64,000 bases of DNA from Scytonema millei VB511283 (lineage in GTDB: Bacteria > Cyanobacteriota > Cyanobacteriia > Cyanobacteriales > Chroococcidiopsidaceae), in assembly GCF_000817735.3 (NCBI RefSeq), contig NZ_JTJC03000001.1, forward strand, positions 124,001-188,000. Reading direction: 5' to 3'. Below the pieces are notes generated by a model that was given only the letters and a program-made list of their open reading frames with translations, had not been told where the DNA came from and ran no database searches. Position numbers and translations under genes: made by a program. Shown one piece after another: positions 35,585-45,203 of this stretch; positions within the stretch are counted from its first letter, which is position 1, and the number at the start of each line of letters is the position of its first letter.

Positions 35585-37921
35585 CTACACTCGGAAGCGT
35601 TCTACTGAAGTCTGTAGTTCTCCAGCTACCTGCACGAGGTTTTGCAGAGAGCCAGAAACTCGCTGAGCTTCCCGAGAGGTTTCTTGTGCTGTTAACTCTA
35701 CTGACTGTACCACAGCTGCCACGGCGCGAGAGGTTTCTGTTTGTTGTACGGTGTCAGCAGTGATCGAACCAACCAAAGCATCAATACGATTGGAGACTTG
35801 CACGATGTCTTCCAGCGATCGCTTGGCTTGTTCGGCTAGCCTCGTTCCTTGAATAACCTGTTGAGTTCCCTCTTCCATCGCTGTCATTACCGAACCCGTC
35901 TCGCTTTGAATTTGCCTTACGATCTGTTCGATTTCTTTCAATGCCTTGGCAACTCTATCTGCTAGCTGACGTACCTCATCCGCAACAATGGCGAAGCCTC
36001 GACCTGCTTCTCCAGCTCTTGCTGCTTCAATACTGGCATTAAGTGCCAACATATTCGTCCGCGAAGCAATTTGAGAGATCAGTGCCACAATCTTAGAAAT
36101 TTCTTGCGAGGATTCTGCCAGCCGCTTTACCTTGCGAGTGGTTTCCGCCACCGTCTGCCGAATCTCTAAAATACCTGCTACCGTTCTTTCTACTGCCTCA
36201 CCGCCTTTTTGAGCGGTGTCGGAAGCAGAACGCGCTACAGATTCAGCCTCTCTCGCCGATTCTGCTACCCGTTGAATTGCGTCTGTTAGCACTTGTACGG
36301 AATTAAGCGTAACTGCTAGCTCTTCAGCTTGACGCAAAGCGTCTTGGGACAGCGCCCGAGCAAATGTTTCGTTGTCGGCAGATCCTTGACTGACCTGTCG
36401 AGCTGCTAGTTTTACTTGTCCGACGATCTCTCGCAGATTTTGAATTGTTAAGTTAAACGAGTCGGCAACCGCTCCTAAAACGTCAGCAGTGACTTCAGCC
36501 TGTACGGTTAAGTCTCCCCTTGCCGCACCTTCTACATCGTCTAGTAGTCGAATAACCTGCCGTTGTAATTCTTCTTTAGCCTGTTCTTGTTCTTGTGCTT
36601 TGCGCTGCGTTTCTGTAGTAATTTGAGCAATGCCTTGTAGCATATCGTTAAACTCAGAAGCTAACAGTCCAAACTCATCTTGAGAGTAAACTGTAGCTCT
36701 AGCATCGAGATTGCCCGTCCGCACGGTATTAAATTGTCCGCGCAGATCCATTGTGGTTTGTTGAATTTGTTTGAGCGTCAGTCGTCCCATGAAGCGCGAA
36801 CTAGCAAAACTTGTAGCTCCAGCAACGAGAGCCATTGCTAGACCTGTGGTTTGTACTGCACCTCGGTTTTCCTCCTTCAGTAACATCGACCCACCAAAAC
36901 CAACGGCAGCGACAACCAAAGCAGAGGTAATACCGACAGTGCTAGCGGTCAGCCATTGCTTTTTCGCTAGAGGAGCTTGCTCGAACTGTCCTACCAAACC
37001 GCCACTGTTGGCAGATAATTGGCGATCGCCTGTATCATCCGCTTGCAAATTGGGAATAGACGATGCCAAATGAGCTGGTTCTGCTTTGTTGCTAGCGCGG
37101 TCGTTTAATTCGCCGTGACTATCCGCAGCCGGTAAGGAGGAGGTACTGCCTGATAGAGGAGAAGACAACAATCCAGAATCTAGCAGTTCAGAAGCCGACT
37201 CTGGAAGTTCAAACTCTTCGATTGAATTGCGTTCAGAGCTACTAATATTGTTGTTTTCGGTGTCAAGATCGTAGCGATCGGGAAACTCGCGATCGAATTG
37301 AAAGTGAGACAAGTCTGAATTTTGGGGATGAGAAAGCTCGTGCTGGCTCAAATCTGGTAGACTCAACTCTAAATTGCTATCTTCTGATGAATTACTTTCT
37401 GGCTGATTCCACACAAAAGGATTGCCAAAAGGCATAGAAGAATTGCTACTGCTGGTAACATTTGTGCTGTCGAGATGCGATTGAGCAAACGGACTGTCAA
37501 ATTGATGCGAAAAAGACTTCGGAGAATCTGAATAGGACGACTGCTCTGTAGCGTAGTAGTCCGGTGGTTCAGCAGCGTCAGCTCCTAACAAGAAAGTATT
37601 TTCAATTTCTGATGCTGGCATTCTGCCATTACTATACTGCTCCGAACTTTCGTACTGTTTAACTGACTCCAAGCCGTTTTTCGCACAATCAATCAGTTCT
37701 GGATCTTGTGTCAGTTGTAATACAGTTTGATATTGTTCTCTAGCAATTTCATACTGCCGAAGAACGCAGTAAATGTGACCTCGTAGGAGGCGACTATTAG
37801 GATCGGTAGGAAAGTCTTCGATCAATCGATCGACAAAAGTAGCCGCTTCCTCATAGTTGCCTTGAATGTATGCTGTTTGAGCTTGTTGATATTGCTGCTC
37901 GTGATTAGTACTTGATGTCAT
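35585..37921 (-). CDS. hmpD: Methyl-accepting chemotaxis protein without periplasmic sensor (PilJ/HmpD-like)
   Basis: 778 residues. An N-terminal TPR-like stretch (about 1-90; [20 protein letters not shown]) is followed by a Ser-rich linker, a hydrophobic pair near 325-385 ([16 protein letters not shown]), HAMP units, and a long signalling coiled coil whose tip [19 protein letters not shown] is the canonical MCP hairpin that binds CheW/CheA. There is no large periplasmic domain between membrane segments, unlike Tsr/Tar. It should form arrays with hmpC and hmpE products to control pilus function. AGAGG lies six bases before the ATG. The gene order matches pilJ in Synechocystis. Confidence 0.92.
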   Translation of the reverse strand: MTSSTNHEQQYQQAQTAYIQGNYEEAATFVDRLIEDFPTDPNSRLLRGHIYCVLRQYEIAREQYQTVLQLTQDPELIDCAKNGLESVKQYESSEQYSNGRMPASEIENTFLLGADAAEPPDYYATEQSSYSDSPKSFSHQFDSPFAQSHLDSTNVTSSSNSSMPFGNPFVWNQPESNSSEDSNLELSLPDLSQHELSHPQNSDLSHFQFDREFPDRYDLDTENNNISSSERNSIEEFELPESASELLDSGLLSSPLSGSTSSLPAADSHGELNDRASNKAEPAHLASSIPNLQADDTGDRQLSANSGGLVGQFEQAPLAKKQWLTASTVGITSALVVAAVGFGGSMLLKEENRGAVQTTGLAMALVAGATSFASSRFMGRLTLKQIQQTTMDLRGQFNTVRTGNLDARATVYSQDEFGLLASEFNDMLQGIAQITTETQRKAQEQEQAKEELQRQVIRLLDDVEGAARGDLTVQAEVTADVLGAVADSFNLTIQNLREIVGQVKLAARQVSQGSADNETFARALSQDALRQAEELAVTLNSVQVLTDAIQRVAESAREAESVARSASDTAQKGGEAVERTVAGILEIRQTVAETTRKVKRLAESSQEISKIVALISQIASRTNMLALNASIEAARAGEAGRGFAIVADEVRQLADRVAKALKEIEQIVRQIQSETGSVMTAMEEGTQQVIQGTRLAEQAKRSLEDIVQVSNRIDALVGSITADTVQQTETSRAVAAVVQSVELTAQETSREAQRVSGSLQNLVQVAGELQTSVERFRV

Positions 37922-37945
37922 TTGCTGCCTCTGCTTGCCTTGATT

Positions 37946-38476
37946 TCATGCTGCCCAAAGTTCGCTCGATATAATTGCCTTGTGATCTAGCAGTCGAAGA
38001 CGCTGATGGGTATCTTCATCTAAAATCCACTCACCACGGACAAAGGGAGCCATACTGGTTGCAACTTGAGTAGGCTGCTGGACTTTTTCCGCACTCAGCC
38101 ATTCCATCCCGACAATGCGATCGACTGCCAATCCTAAGAGTATTTCTTGCTCTTCTACGGCAATTACCGGAATTTCTGGTCGCTCTGTGTTTAAGGCTGT
38201 TGATTCTCCCAAAATTTGGCTGAGGTCAGCTACCCAGATCACTCGTCCGCGTAAGTTGATCGTGCCCAAGAGTAAGCTGGATGTATTGGGAATTGGTGTA
38301 ATGCGATCGAGAGGAGCTGAGATGACCTCCCGAACAATAATTGCTGGCAATGCCAGCTCTTGAGTGGGTGTGACAAAAAAGCGTAGGTGTAGTTCTCCTT
38401 CCCGAATCTCTAATTGCTGAAATTCTGACGCAACTTGAACTTGGTCAGCACCCATTGACAAGTCCAGATCTACCAT
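37946..38476 (-). CDS. hmpC: CheW-like adaptor
   Basis: About 176 residues from ATG 38476, with AAGG nine bases upstream; a GTG at 38485 overlapping the hmpB stop as GTGA is the alternative. One CheW fold covers the protein: LRFFVTPTQELALPAIIVRE, then LLLGTINLRGRVIWVADLSQ, then VDRIVGMEWLSAEKVQQ. CheW links MCPs to CheA in signalling arrays. Overlap or near overlap with hmpB and the 24-base gap to hmpD show one operon. Equivalent to pilI. Confidence 0.92.
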   Translation of the reverse strand: MVDLDLSMGADQVQVASEFQQLEIREGELHLRFFVTPTQELALPAIIVREVISAPLDRITPIPNTSSLLLGTINLRGRVIWVADLSQILGESTALNTERPEIPVIAVEEQEILLGLAVDRIVGMEWLSAEKVQQPTQVATSMAPFVRGEWILDEDTHQRLRLLDHKAIISSELWAA

Positions 38477-38481
38477 GCCAC

Positions 38482-38856
38482 TCACCCTTGCCCTCGCAGT
38501 AATTGTTTAACTGTTGCTAGTAATTCTTTTGGTTGAAATGGTTTGACAATGTAAGCGTCTGCGCCCTGTTTCATTCCCCAGTAGCGATCGAATTCCTCGC
38601 CTTTGGAAGAACACATCACCACTGGAACATTTTGGGTTTTTGGATCGGTTTTCAGCTTGCGACAAACCTCGTAACCATTCATTCTGGGCATGACAATATC
38701 TAGCACCACCAAATCGGGACAAGACGCTTCTTGCAAATGCTCTAAAGCCTCCATACCATCAGTGGCTATCATCACCGTCAATCCACTCCCCTGAAGAAGA
38801 TCGATAATAATCTCCCTTTGAGTAGGACTATCTTCCACGACTAGCACTGTACTCAT
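38482..38856 (-). CDS. hmpB: CheY-like response regulator
   Basis: 124 residues from ATG 38856; a GTG start 17 residues upstream is possible but adds a non-family leader. Complete REC: E8/D9, D53 in VVLDIVMPRMNG, a Ser-Ser-Lys loop, and K in YIVKPF. It has no output domain, so it acts by protein contact, as PilH/CheY do on pilus motors. AGGAGG is 13 bases from the ATG, somewhat far. It is translationally linked to hmpC. Confidence 0.92.
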   Translation of the reverse strand: MSTVLVVEDSPTQREIIIDLLQGSGLTVMIATDGMEALEHLQEASCPDLVVLDIVMPRMNGYEVCRKLKTDPKTQNVPVVMCSSKGEEFDRYWGMKQGADAYIVKPFQPKELLATVKQLLRGQG

Positions 38857-39463
38857 AACTGTTTCTTTGCCTCCTGGCTTCAACGTCCCGCCTGTGGGCA
38901 CGACCACCGTGGTTAACTAAAAATTATGCATCAATTAAGCAAGCTAATTTATTTACAATCGAGCTGTAAGAATGCCGAAAATTTAGTATAAATATGTGTA
39001 AAATCAATTTCAATTTTGTCCTGCATGAACTTGCAAAATATAAGTTAATGGCTCAAATAATTGTAGGCAAACTCAAAGAGTGCTGATTTTTAGATAAAGC
39101 TCTTGCATGAGCTTCGATCGAATAAGATACTTAGGCGAGACTTCACAGTTTTTATGCTGTCAATACACGCAATAAAAGACATTCTCTCAGATGCAATACA
39201 AATTATTTGGATAGTTAGTATTTTAAGAGAATCTTAGATTACTAAACTACAGCATCAACTTAGCTCTACCTCAATCGTTTATCCAAGCGCAAATCCACTG
39301 AGAACTTAATCCTATTTAAGTTAAAAACTTACCACAATCGGTGGATCTACAGAGGCGAACAGTTATCAGTTATCAGTCAACCGTCAACCGTTAACCAATG
39401 ACTAATGACCAATGACCGGACGAGCAATTGATAGGTAGTTAATTTTGCCTTATGACTAGTGAG
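38857..39463. other. Gap between hmpA and hmpB
   Basis: About 600 bases, AT-rich. A repeat cluster at 39358-39425 contains TTATCAG, GTCAACC and AATGACC heptamers, joined end to end. No gene was recognised; a second promoter for hmpB-E may lie here. Confidence 0.5.
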
Positions 39464-40675
39464 TTATGAGTTGTGACTTGTCCTCACACCCTTCTTATGC
39501 AGGTGTTTTTCTACTAGCATTAATAACTCGCTATTGGTGAAAGGTTTAGTGAGATAGTCGGTTGCCCCTACTGTTCTGGCTTTGACGCGATCGATGAATC
39601 CGTCTTTACCTGTTAGCATGACAATAGGTGTTTGCCGGAAGACGCTGGAGCGGCGCAGCATGGCACATAGCTCGTAGCCATCTAGTACGGGCATGACAAT
39701 ATCGCACAGAATTAAATCTGGTGGCTGATGAAACAGCAGACTAAATGCCTGAAGCGGATCGCTACAGCTCAAGACTGTAAATCCTTGCTGCTGTAGGATA
39801 GTTTCTACAGTTTTGCAAATAGCGATCGCATCGTCGATGCATGTGATTGTTAGCGTTTTGATACCAGAAGACAAATGAGGATTATCGGTTGTTATCCCAG
39901 TGATTTTTGGTGTGTGAATTTGTATCCAACCGTGTTTCACGCAAGGATAAACCGCTCTGCCTACGGTGAAAATATCTCGATTGAGATAGCGTGCTAGTTG
40001 CCGCAAAGAGGTTTTACCATCTATCCAAGTCTCTAGTCGATTGGCGGTTACTGCTGGCAAGCCTTGACGCAATCCTTGAAGATCGGCGATCGTCAAAGAG
40101 CGATCGGGAGATTGAATATAAGGATATAACTGTTTCCATGCTTGCACCTGCTGCACGATCTTGGTTGCTAAAGCAGCACTAGCTAAAGTTGTCAAGTGCG
40201 GCGATCGGGTAACTCCTGGCTCGAAAATAAACAAACCTTGATGCAAGCTCAACAGATCGAACAGGGTTTCATGCACAATGCTGTGGATGATGCTACGAGC
40301 TTGAGCAGGGGTGAGAACGCGATCTTCTAGCAATGTCCAAAGATAAGCATACTCTAGAGCGTTATGAGCTGCGAACATAGAAGTTGTAATTTGCTCTAGG
40401 TCGATCTCGATTCGATAGTGTCGTAGATAATCGCGTAGACGAGATAAACTGCGATCGCCATCTGTGGCATAGACGATTTGACCGTTGAGAAAAAAGATAA
40501 ACCAACACTGCGATCGCGGGTACGAACTCCTGTGACACAAGGCAAAGTTTGGATCTGCGTGATTCACGTTACTAGAAGGACTGTAGGCTTCAACAAACAA
40601 TTCCCCCGTTCGCTGTCCTAATTCAATGAGTTGTAAAATACTGCGAATATCAATTTCACTTAAGTTACCCTGCAT
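39464..40675 (-). CDS. hmpA: PATAN (DUF4388)-receiver protein, PatA/PilG-like
   Basis: 403 residues. The N-terminus MQGNLSEIDIRSILQLIELG is the PATAN/DUF4388 signature of cyanobacterial PatA-family regulators (about 1-270), and a REC domain occupies about 275-395 (TCIDDAIAICKTVETIL, phospho-acceptor in LILCDIVMPVLDG, MLTGKDG, DYLTKPF). PatA-type proteins connect phosphotaxis signals to pilus motors. First gene of the minus-strand hmp/pil set (pilG equivalent), divergent from hmpF. GGAG is about 13 bases before the ATG. Confidence 0.9.
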   Translation of the reverse strand: MQGNLSEIDIRSILQLIELGQRTGELFVEAYSPSSNVNHADPNFALCHRSSYPRSQCWFIFFLNGQIVYATDGDRSLSRLRDYLRHYRIEIDLEQITTSMFAAHNALEYAYLWTLLEDRVLTPAQARSIIHSIVHETLFDLLSLHQGLFIFEPGVTRSPHLTTLASAALATKIVQQVQAWKQLYPYIQSPDRSLTIADLQGLRQGLPAVTANRLETWIDGKTSLRQLARYLNRDIFTVGRAVYPCVKHGWIQIHTPKITGITTDNPHLSSGIKTLTITCIDDAIAICKTVETILQQQGFTVLSCSDPLQAFSLLFHQPPDLILCDIVMPVLDGYELCAMLRRSSVFRQTPIVMLTGKDGFIDRVKARTVGATDYLTKPFTNSELLMLVEKHLHKKGVRTSHNS

Positions 40676-41040
40676 TTAGCTGATGAAGCTCCTATGTAAT
40701 CGCGTATACCCCTTCGTTAAGTCTTCCCTTTTATAGTCATCAGTCATCAGTTGGCTAACATTGACTCTGACCAATGGCAGATGACAAATGACGACTAATC
40801 GCTAGTTGCCAATTTTGTAACAAAATTTAACAAAAAAGAAGTGAAGAAGTTAAGCAATAACTCGGAAGTGACATTGACTGTACTCAGTCCAAAATAGAGT
40901 CGGATATTTCTGCGCCTGCTGATATTAGCTTTAACCAAAATGGGGTTTTGACCACAAAGGAGATTTAACCAAGTGAGTCAAACATGACAAGCAAGATCGG
41001 TTCGCAGCTGAGGCATTGGTAAATCAAGAGGACGACTGGT
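40676..41040. other. Divergent promoter region between hmpA and hmpF
   Basis: 365 bases separating the two start codons. GTCATCAGTCATCAG (40736-40750) and AATGGCAGATGACAAATGAC (40772) are heptamer-like units. Both transcription starts are expected here, but no convincing promoter motif could be picked by eye. Confidence 0.5.
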
Positions 41041-42624
41041 GTGCTGTATTTAGCAGAAGTACAAAAGCAAAAAGCTTTTATGGGTCTGAAGACAGAAATC
41101 AAGCTGCTGGCATTTCAAAGAGCTGACCAGAGTTGGTCTTCTGTACAGGGAGAAGAGATTGTTGCAGCTGAGGAAGCAAACAATCTCAATGCTGGAGCGC
41201 TGATATTAGCTGACTTAAATGCCAATCGACAAGTACAACGCATTCAAGAGGCAGGGCGACCTTTAGTTAGCATCTTAAGTGGTTTCTCCCGCCAAATTGA
41301 AAAGGCGAAGCTTCAGGAAGAAGAAATCGAGCAGTGGAAGGAATCTCTCACCTTTCAAAGGGATGAGATGTCCCGCCGCCACGAAGAAATGGAAATACGT
41401 TTGGAAGAGTTGGAACACATCGAGGAGGAATATAGGCGATTACAGAGCAGCCAGTCGGTAGGATTGGACGAAACAACTGTTAGCCAAGTTGAAGAATTGC
41501 TCGAACGCTTATCTCAAGGCTTACCACCGACTACAGCAGTCAGGCAAGAACTAACCTTGGCTCTAGAATTGGTAGAGACCCAGCAAGCGACCTTGAGTCC
41601 GCATTGGCAGAAACTAGAACAGCAAAAGCAAGCGATCGACCAGCAGCAGTTAGAAGTTGATAGCCAAACTCAGAGATTACAGCAAGGTCAACAGCAGTGG
41701 TCGGAAACACAAAAATCTCTAGAACAGCGAAAAGTCAAACTACAAGCGCAAGCGGTGGTGTTGCAAGCCAAGCAAGAATACGCTCAAACCCTCAACGCAC
41801 ATCAACGCCATCAAGAAGATTTACATCAGCAACTGAATCGTTTGATCCAACCTGTCGATGATTTTCTCTTCAGCCAGCAAGTTGATTCTGCTGCGTTAGA
41901 ACAAATGCCTTTAGATCAACTGCAGCAAGTGGTACAAGATTTGCGGCGAGATTGGGAGAATGCTTGTCAGTTTGTCCACGAGCAAGAAGAGGAACTCAGA
42001 GCTAATCAACAGGCAATTGATGAAATTAAGGGGCGCTTGAGCCGAGCTGCTAGCGACGGGGAACGGGCGAATATAGAAGCAGAACTAAAAGACGAACAAG
42101 ACAGTTATGAATTTCTGCTGCAAACCTTGATGGGTCAACGCCAAAATTTACAAGATCGCAAAGAAACTTTACGACAACACCAAACTATATTGTGGAGACG
42201 GCAGGGAATTCCAGTTGGCAATCGAGAAGGAGATTATAAATTAGATTTAGATCCACTATTAAGTCAAATTCAGTCGCAAAAACAACAGCAATCCCTAATA
42301 CTGCAACAGCTAGAAAAGGAAATCGAGCAGATGCGCTCTGGATTTGACTTAGAGCAGGGAATGCTCGATCGGCAGGTGCAAGAACAGGAAAGACAGTGGC
42401 AGCAATTACAGACTTGGCAGCAAGAGTTGCTATCTTTGCGATCGCTGGCTGCCGATTGTAGCGGTAGAATAAATCTTTATAAAGAAATCCTCCGACCAGT
42501 ACAAGATAGTTTGGATGGACTGCGACAGAAATTACAAGGAGTGGCGGGCATACTGAGCGTAGAAGCTAGCGAACCACCACAAGCAGCGATCGCTCAAATT
42601 CGCGCCAAAATTACGAGAAACTGA
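41041..42624 (+). CDS. hmpF: Long coiled-coil pilus-control protein HmpF
   Basis: 527 residues from a GTG start with AGAGGA eight bases upstream. The N-terminal 90 residues are globular and characteristic (MLYLAEVQKQKAFMGLKTEI, DQSWSSVQGEEIVAAEEANN). The rest is almost continuous Gln/Glu/Leu-rich coiled coil (about 95-510) with heptad spacing. It resembles HmpF, which in Nostoc punctiforme localises dynamically to cell poles and activates type IV pili; that function is family knowledge. The divergent position beside hmpA supports the assignment. Confidence 0.78.
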   Translation: MLYLAEVQKQKAFMGLKTEIKLLAFQRADQSWSSVQGEEIVAAEEANNLNAGALILADLNANRQVQRIQEAGRPLVSILSGFSRQIEKAKLQEEEIEQWKESLTFQRDEMSRRHEEMEIRLEELEHIEEEYRRLQSSQSVGLDETTVSQVEELLERLSQGLPPTTAVRQELTLALELVETQQATLSPHWQKLEQQKQAIDQQQLEVDSQTQRLQQGQQQWSETQKSLEQRKVKLQAQAVVLQAKQEYAQTLNAHQRHQEDLHQQLNRLIQPVDDFLFSQQVDSAALEQMPLDQLQQVVQDLRRDWENACQFVHEQEEELRANQQAIDEIKGRLSRAASDGERANIEAELKDEQDSYEFLLQTLMGQRQNLQDRKETLRQHQTILWRRQGIPVGNREGDYKLDLDPLLSQIQSQKQQQSLILQQLEKEIEQMRSGFDLEQGMLDRQVQEQERQWQQLQTWQQELLSLRSLAADCSGRINLYKEILRPVQDSLDGLRQKLQGVAGILSVEASEPPQAAIAQIRAKITRN

Positions 42625-42732
42625 TAAAAAAAGTCAAAAATCAGAAGTCAAAAGTCAAAAACTTAACGCTATAAGCATTTTGTATTGCGGCTTACTGGTG
42701 GCTGATTTCTGCCATGCTGCACTATGTTTAAT

Positions 42733-43929
42733 TTATTTTAACCAAATCCAATCTTTGTCTACTGTGGCGATCGCACCGCCAGGAAAAGGATCTGTTTGCG
42801 TTCCGTTTGGAGCTGCAATCAAAGCCATAAGCTTTTCAATCTGCTCGAAGTTAGGAGAGCAACATAAAGTTTGCTGCAAAATCTGCCGCATCACGCGCCG
42901 TTGTAGAGCAATGTGGGCTGTTTGTAGAATGCGGCGGTTGATTTTTATGAGGGAGTTGGGAGTCGGGAGGAGCCAGTTGCGTGCGGGGGTGTCCCCCGTT
43001 GAGCAAACTGGCGTTCGGGAGTCGGAGAATATTAGATTTTGGATTTTGGATTTCGGATTGTTCCTCTGCCCCTCTGCTCCTCTGCCCCTCTGCTCCCTTG
43101 CTTCCTTGTCCCCCTGTCCCCTTTTCCCTTTGTCTTCCCAATCGACAGCAAGCTGTCGCAACTCATCGGCTGCTCGTTCGAGATATTCGACTTCTGCTTG
43201 TAAAAGCTCCGCAGTTTGAGCTAGGGTTAGCTCTACTTGAGAGTTGAAGTGGGTTTGGATGTAGGGCAACAATTCTTGTCGGATGCGGTTACGGGCATAT
43301 TTGAGGTCTAAGTTAGTTGTATCTTCCCATACCTGAAGTTGCCGCTCTTGGCAAAATCGAGCGGTTTCAGTTCGCGTAACTTCTAAGAGGGGACGTACTA
43401 GTAGGGGTACGTAGCTTTGCGTCCCTACATGCAGAGGGCGTTGCCAAGTTAAAGCTTGCAAGCCATCTGCACCACTACCGCGAATTAAATTGTATAGTAA
43501 GGTTTCGGCGCGATCGCTGGCTGTGTGTCCCGTAGTGATAGAGGGGTAATTATGCGTTTGAGCGATCGCGGCTAGAGTTTGATAGCGCCATTGTCGTGCG
43601 GCTGCTTCATTGAGTAGAGGCTGCTCGGCTGTATGGCAATAAAAAGGAACTGCCCAATGTTGAGCTAATCGCGCCACAAAGTCAGCGTTAGCCTGAGAGT
43701 CAGAACGCCAACGATGATCGCAGTGAGCAATTCCTATGTGCCATTCCCACTTGGGTTGTAAATCTAAGAGTAATTGGACGAGGCATAAAGAATCTTGTCC
43801 GCCAGATACAGCGACGAGCAATCGCTGACGCTTCTCCAAGAGATGACGCGATCGCAGGGTACGATGTAGGCGGGCGTGAAGCGGAGTCCAGTTAGCGTGA
43901 CTCATCTTAGTTGGTTTTTTGTCTGTCAC
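42733..43929 (-). CDS. tilS: tRNA(Ile)-lysidine synthetase with two repeat-derived inserts
   Basis: 398 residues. The PP-loop ATP motif is VSGGQDSLC (S42-S47), followed by HCDHRWRSDS and GHTASDRAETLLYNLIRGSG, all diagnostic of TilS, which modifies C34 of tRNA-Ile(CAU) to lysidine. Two in-frame insertions are visible: about residues 167-176 from the palindrome 43401-43428, and about 265-327 (bases 42948-43135) from heptamers, CTCTGCCC-type units and the hairpin 42972-43012. As TilS is essential, these inserts must be tolerated. The GTG start abuts the ccsB stop; ATG 43905 is the alternative start. Confidence 0.9.
   Translation of the reverse strand: MTDKKPTKMSHANWTPLHARLHRTLRSRHLLEKRQRLLVAVSGGQDSLCLVQLLLDLQPKWEWHIGIAHCDHRWRSDSQANADFVARLAQHWAVPFYCHTAEQPLLNEAAARQWRYQTLAAIAQTHNYPSITTGHTASDRAETLLYNLIRGSGADGLQALTWQRPLHVGTQSYVPLLVRPLLEVTRTETARFCQERQLQVWEDTTNLDLKYARNRIRQELLPYIQTHFNSQVELTLAQTAELLQAEVEYLERAADELRQLAVDWEDKGKRGQGDKEAREQRGRGAEGQRNNPKSKIQNLIFSDSRTPVCSTGDTPARNWLLPTPNSLIKINRRILQTAHIALQRRVMRQILQQTLCCSPNFEQIEKLMALIAAPNGTQTDPFPGGAIATVDKDWIWLK
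42948..43135. repeat. Composite repeat insert inside tilS
   Basis: It contains GGGAGTC units, a nested hairpin at 42972-43012 (GCCAGTT/AACTGGC outside, CGGGGG/CCCCCG inside), ATTTTGG units near 43034, and CTCTGCCCCT/CTTGTCCCC runs. All also occur in intergenic gaps. Confidence 0.8.
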
Positions 43930-45012
43930 TTAAAAAAACCAACCGTAAGAATGCAAACCTTTACCTAAAAGATTCACACCCAGATAGCAAACCCAAACGA
44001 TGACGAAACCAGTTGCAGCTAGAATGGCTGGGCGACGACCTTGCCAACCACGGGTAATACGGGCGTGAAGATAGGCAGCAAATACTAACCAAGCAATCAA
44101 CGCCCATGTCTCTTTCGGGTCCCAACTCCAGTAAGAACCCCAAGCCTCGTTAGCCCAAACTGCACCCGCAATAATACCGATTGTTAGTAAAGGAAAGCCG
44201 AGTCCAATGGTGCGATAGCTAATGTTGTCTAAGGTTTCGGCAAGACTGAGGCGTTGGGGAGAGAGTGTGAGGGAGTCGGCAGCCGATAGGGGCGCACTGC
44301 TGTGTGCCCGTACAGAAGAGTCGGGAGTAGAGGATGTCATAACATTGAGAACAGCAGTTTTACCGTTTCCATTAGTTTCTAGCATTAAAGGATTAGAAGC
44401 ATCGGCAGCAACTGCTGGAGAAAGTTGAGTTAGATCGGTATTGCGTTGGAGACGATAGCCGTTTTGTCGATAACCTCCAGTACCAACAGAACTACCATGC
44501 AATTCAATTTCTTTGCCACCAGAAACGATCAAAAAGGCGATCGCTAGCAGAGAACCTACAAGTAAAGCAGCATAACTCAGCATCATGACGCTAACATGCA
44601 TCATTAACCAATTAGACTTGAGGGCAGGGACGAGGGGGGCAGAGGTTTGCATATCTGATGGTAAAGTCAAAGCTGCAAAAGCAGCGATACCCATAGCAAC
44701 AGGAGCGGTGAAAACTCCTACCAATCGGCTACGGCTGCTACTTTCCGCGATCAGATGAACCGCAGTTACTCCCCAAGCAAGGAAAAATAGAGATTCATAA
44801 AGATTGCTAATCGGAAAATACCCAGCTTCCAGCCATCTTGCTCCTAACAGAGTCGCAATACATAAATTAGCGATCGCCATTCCCGCCGTACCCACAGTTG
44901 GGAGAAAGCGCAGCCCTGGAAAAGCCGCTCCAACCCAATAGACTAACATTGTCAGAAATAGGACGGCAAACGAGGCATTGTCCAGCCAATTCTGAAGTAA
45001 AACCAAATTCAT
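43930..45012 (-). CDS. ccsB: Cytochrome c biogenesis protein CcsB (CcsA/ResC type)
   Basis: 360 residues from ATG 45012 with AGGAGA nine bases before it. Several membrane segments are visible ([34 protein letters not shown]), and near the C-terminus the haem-handling WWD-like motif [18 protein letters not shown]. It works with Ccs1 in system II to attach haem to apocytochromes on the p-side of the thylakoid membrane. Residues about 222-251 ([20 protein letters not shown]) come from the palindrome 44287-44312 and heptamer-like units, a dispersed-repeat insertion in a loop. Confidence 0.9.
   Translation of the reverse strand: MNLVLLQNWLDNASFAVLFLTMLVYWVGAAFPGLRFLPTVGTAGMAIANLCIATLLGARWLEAGYFPISNLYESLFFLAWGVTAVHLIAESSSRSRLVGVFTAPVAMGIAAFAALTLPSDMQTSAPLVPALKSNWLMMHVSVMMLSYAALLVGSLLAIAFLIVSGGKEIELHGSSVGTGGYRQNGYRLQRNTDLTQLSPAVAADASNPLMLETNGNGKTAVLNVMTSSTPDSSVRAHSSAPLSAADSLTLSPQRLSLAETLDNISYRTIGLGFPLLTIGIIAGAVWANEAWGSYWSWDPKETWALIAWLVFAAYLHARITRGWQGRRPAILAATGFVIVWVCYLGVNLLGKGLHSYGWFF
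44287..44312. repeat. Palindromic repeat inside ccsB
   Basis: TAGGGGCGCAC-TGCT-GTGTGCCCGTA. It matches the intergenic hairpin at 57258-57283 (TAGGGGCGCAC-GGCT-GTGCGCCCCTA) at nearly every position, so a dispersed element sits in the coding region. Confidence 0.75.
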
Positions 45013-45059
45013 AATCAGTGTTCTCCTATATTTTTTTGTCAAGCATCGAGAGTCTTATT

Positions 45060-45140
45060 TCGATCCTACTGGGGAACAGTTATCAGTTACCAGTTATCAG
45101 TCACCAGCGACCAGTTAATTCCGCCTCCCGACTTCCCTAC
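45060..45140. repeat. Heptamer tract upstream of ccsB
   Basis: AGTTATCAGTTACCAGTTATC-type units at 45071-45100 and CACCAGCGACCAG near 45102. It separates ccsB from the DUF3352 gene together with the element at 45141-45203. Confidence 0.7.
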
Positions 45141-45203
45141 GGGCGGGTTTAACAAATAGATTGACAGCAAGGGCTGTAAATTTTGGTGAAAACCCGCCCC
45201 TAC
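45141..45203. repeat. MITE-like inverted-repeat element, copy 2
   Basis: GGGCGGGTTT at 45141-45150 pairs with AAACCCGCCCCTAC at 45190-45203. The core AATAGATTGACAGC matches, on the opposite strand, the element at 3327-3390. It overlaps the last bases of the DUF3352 gene by four bases. Confidence 0.7.
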
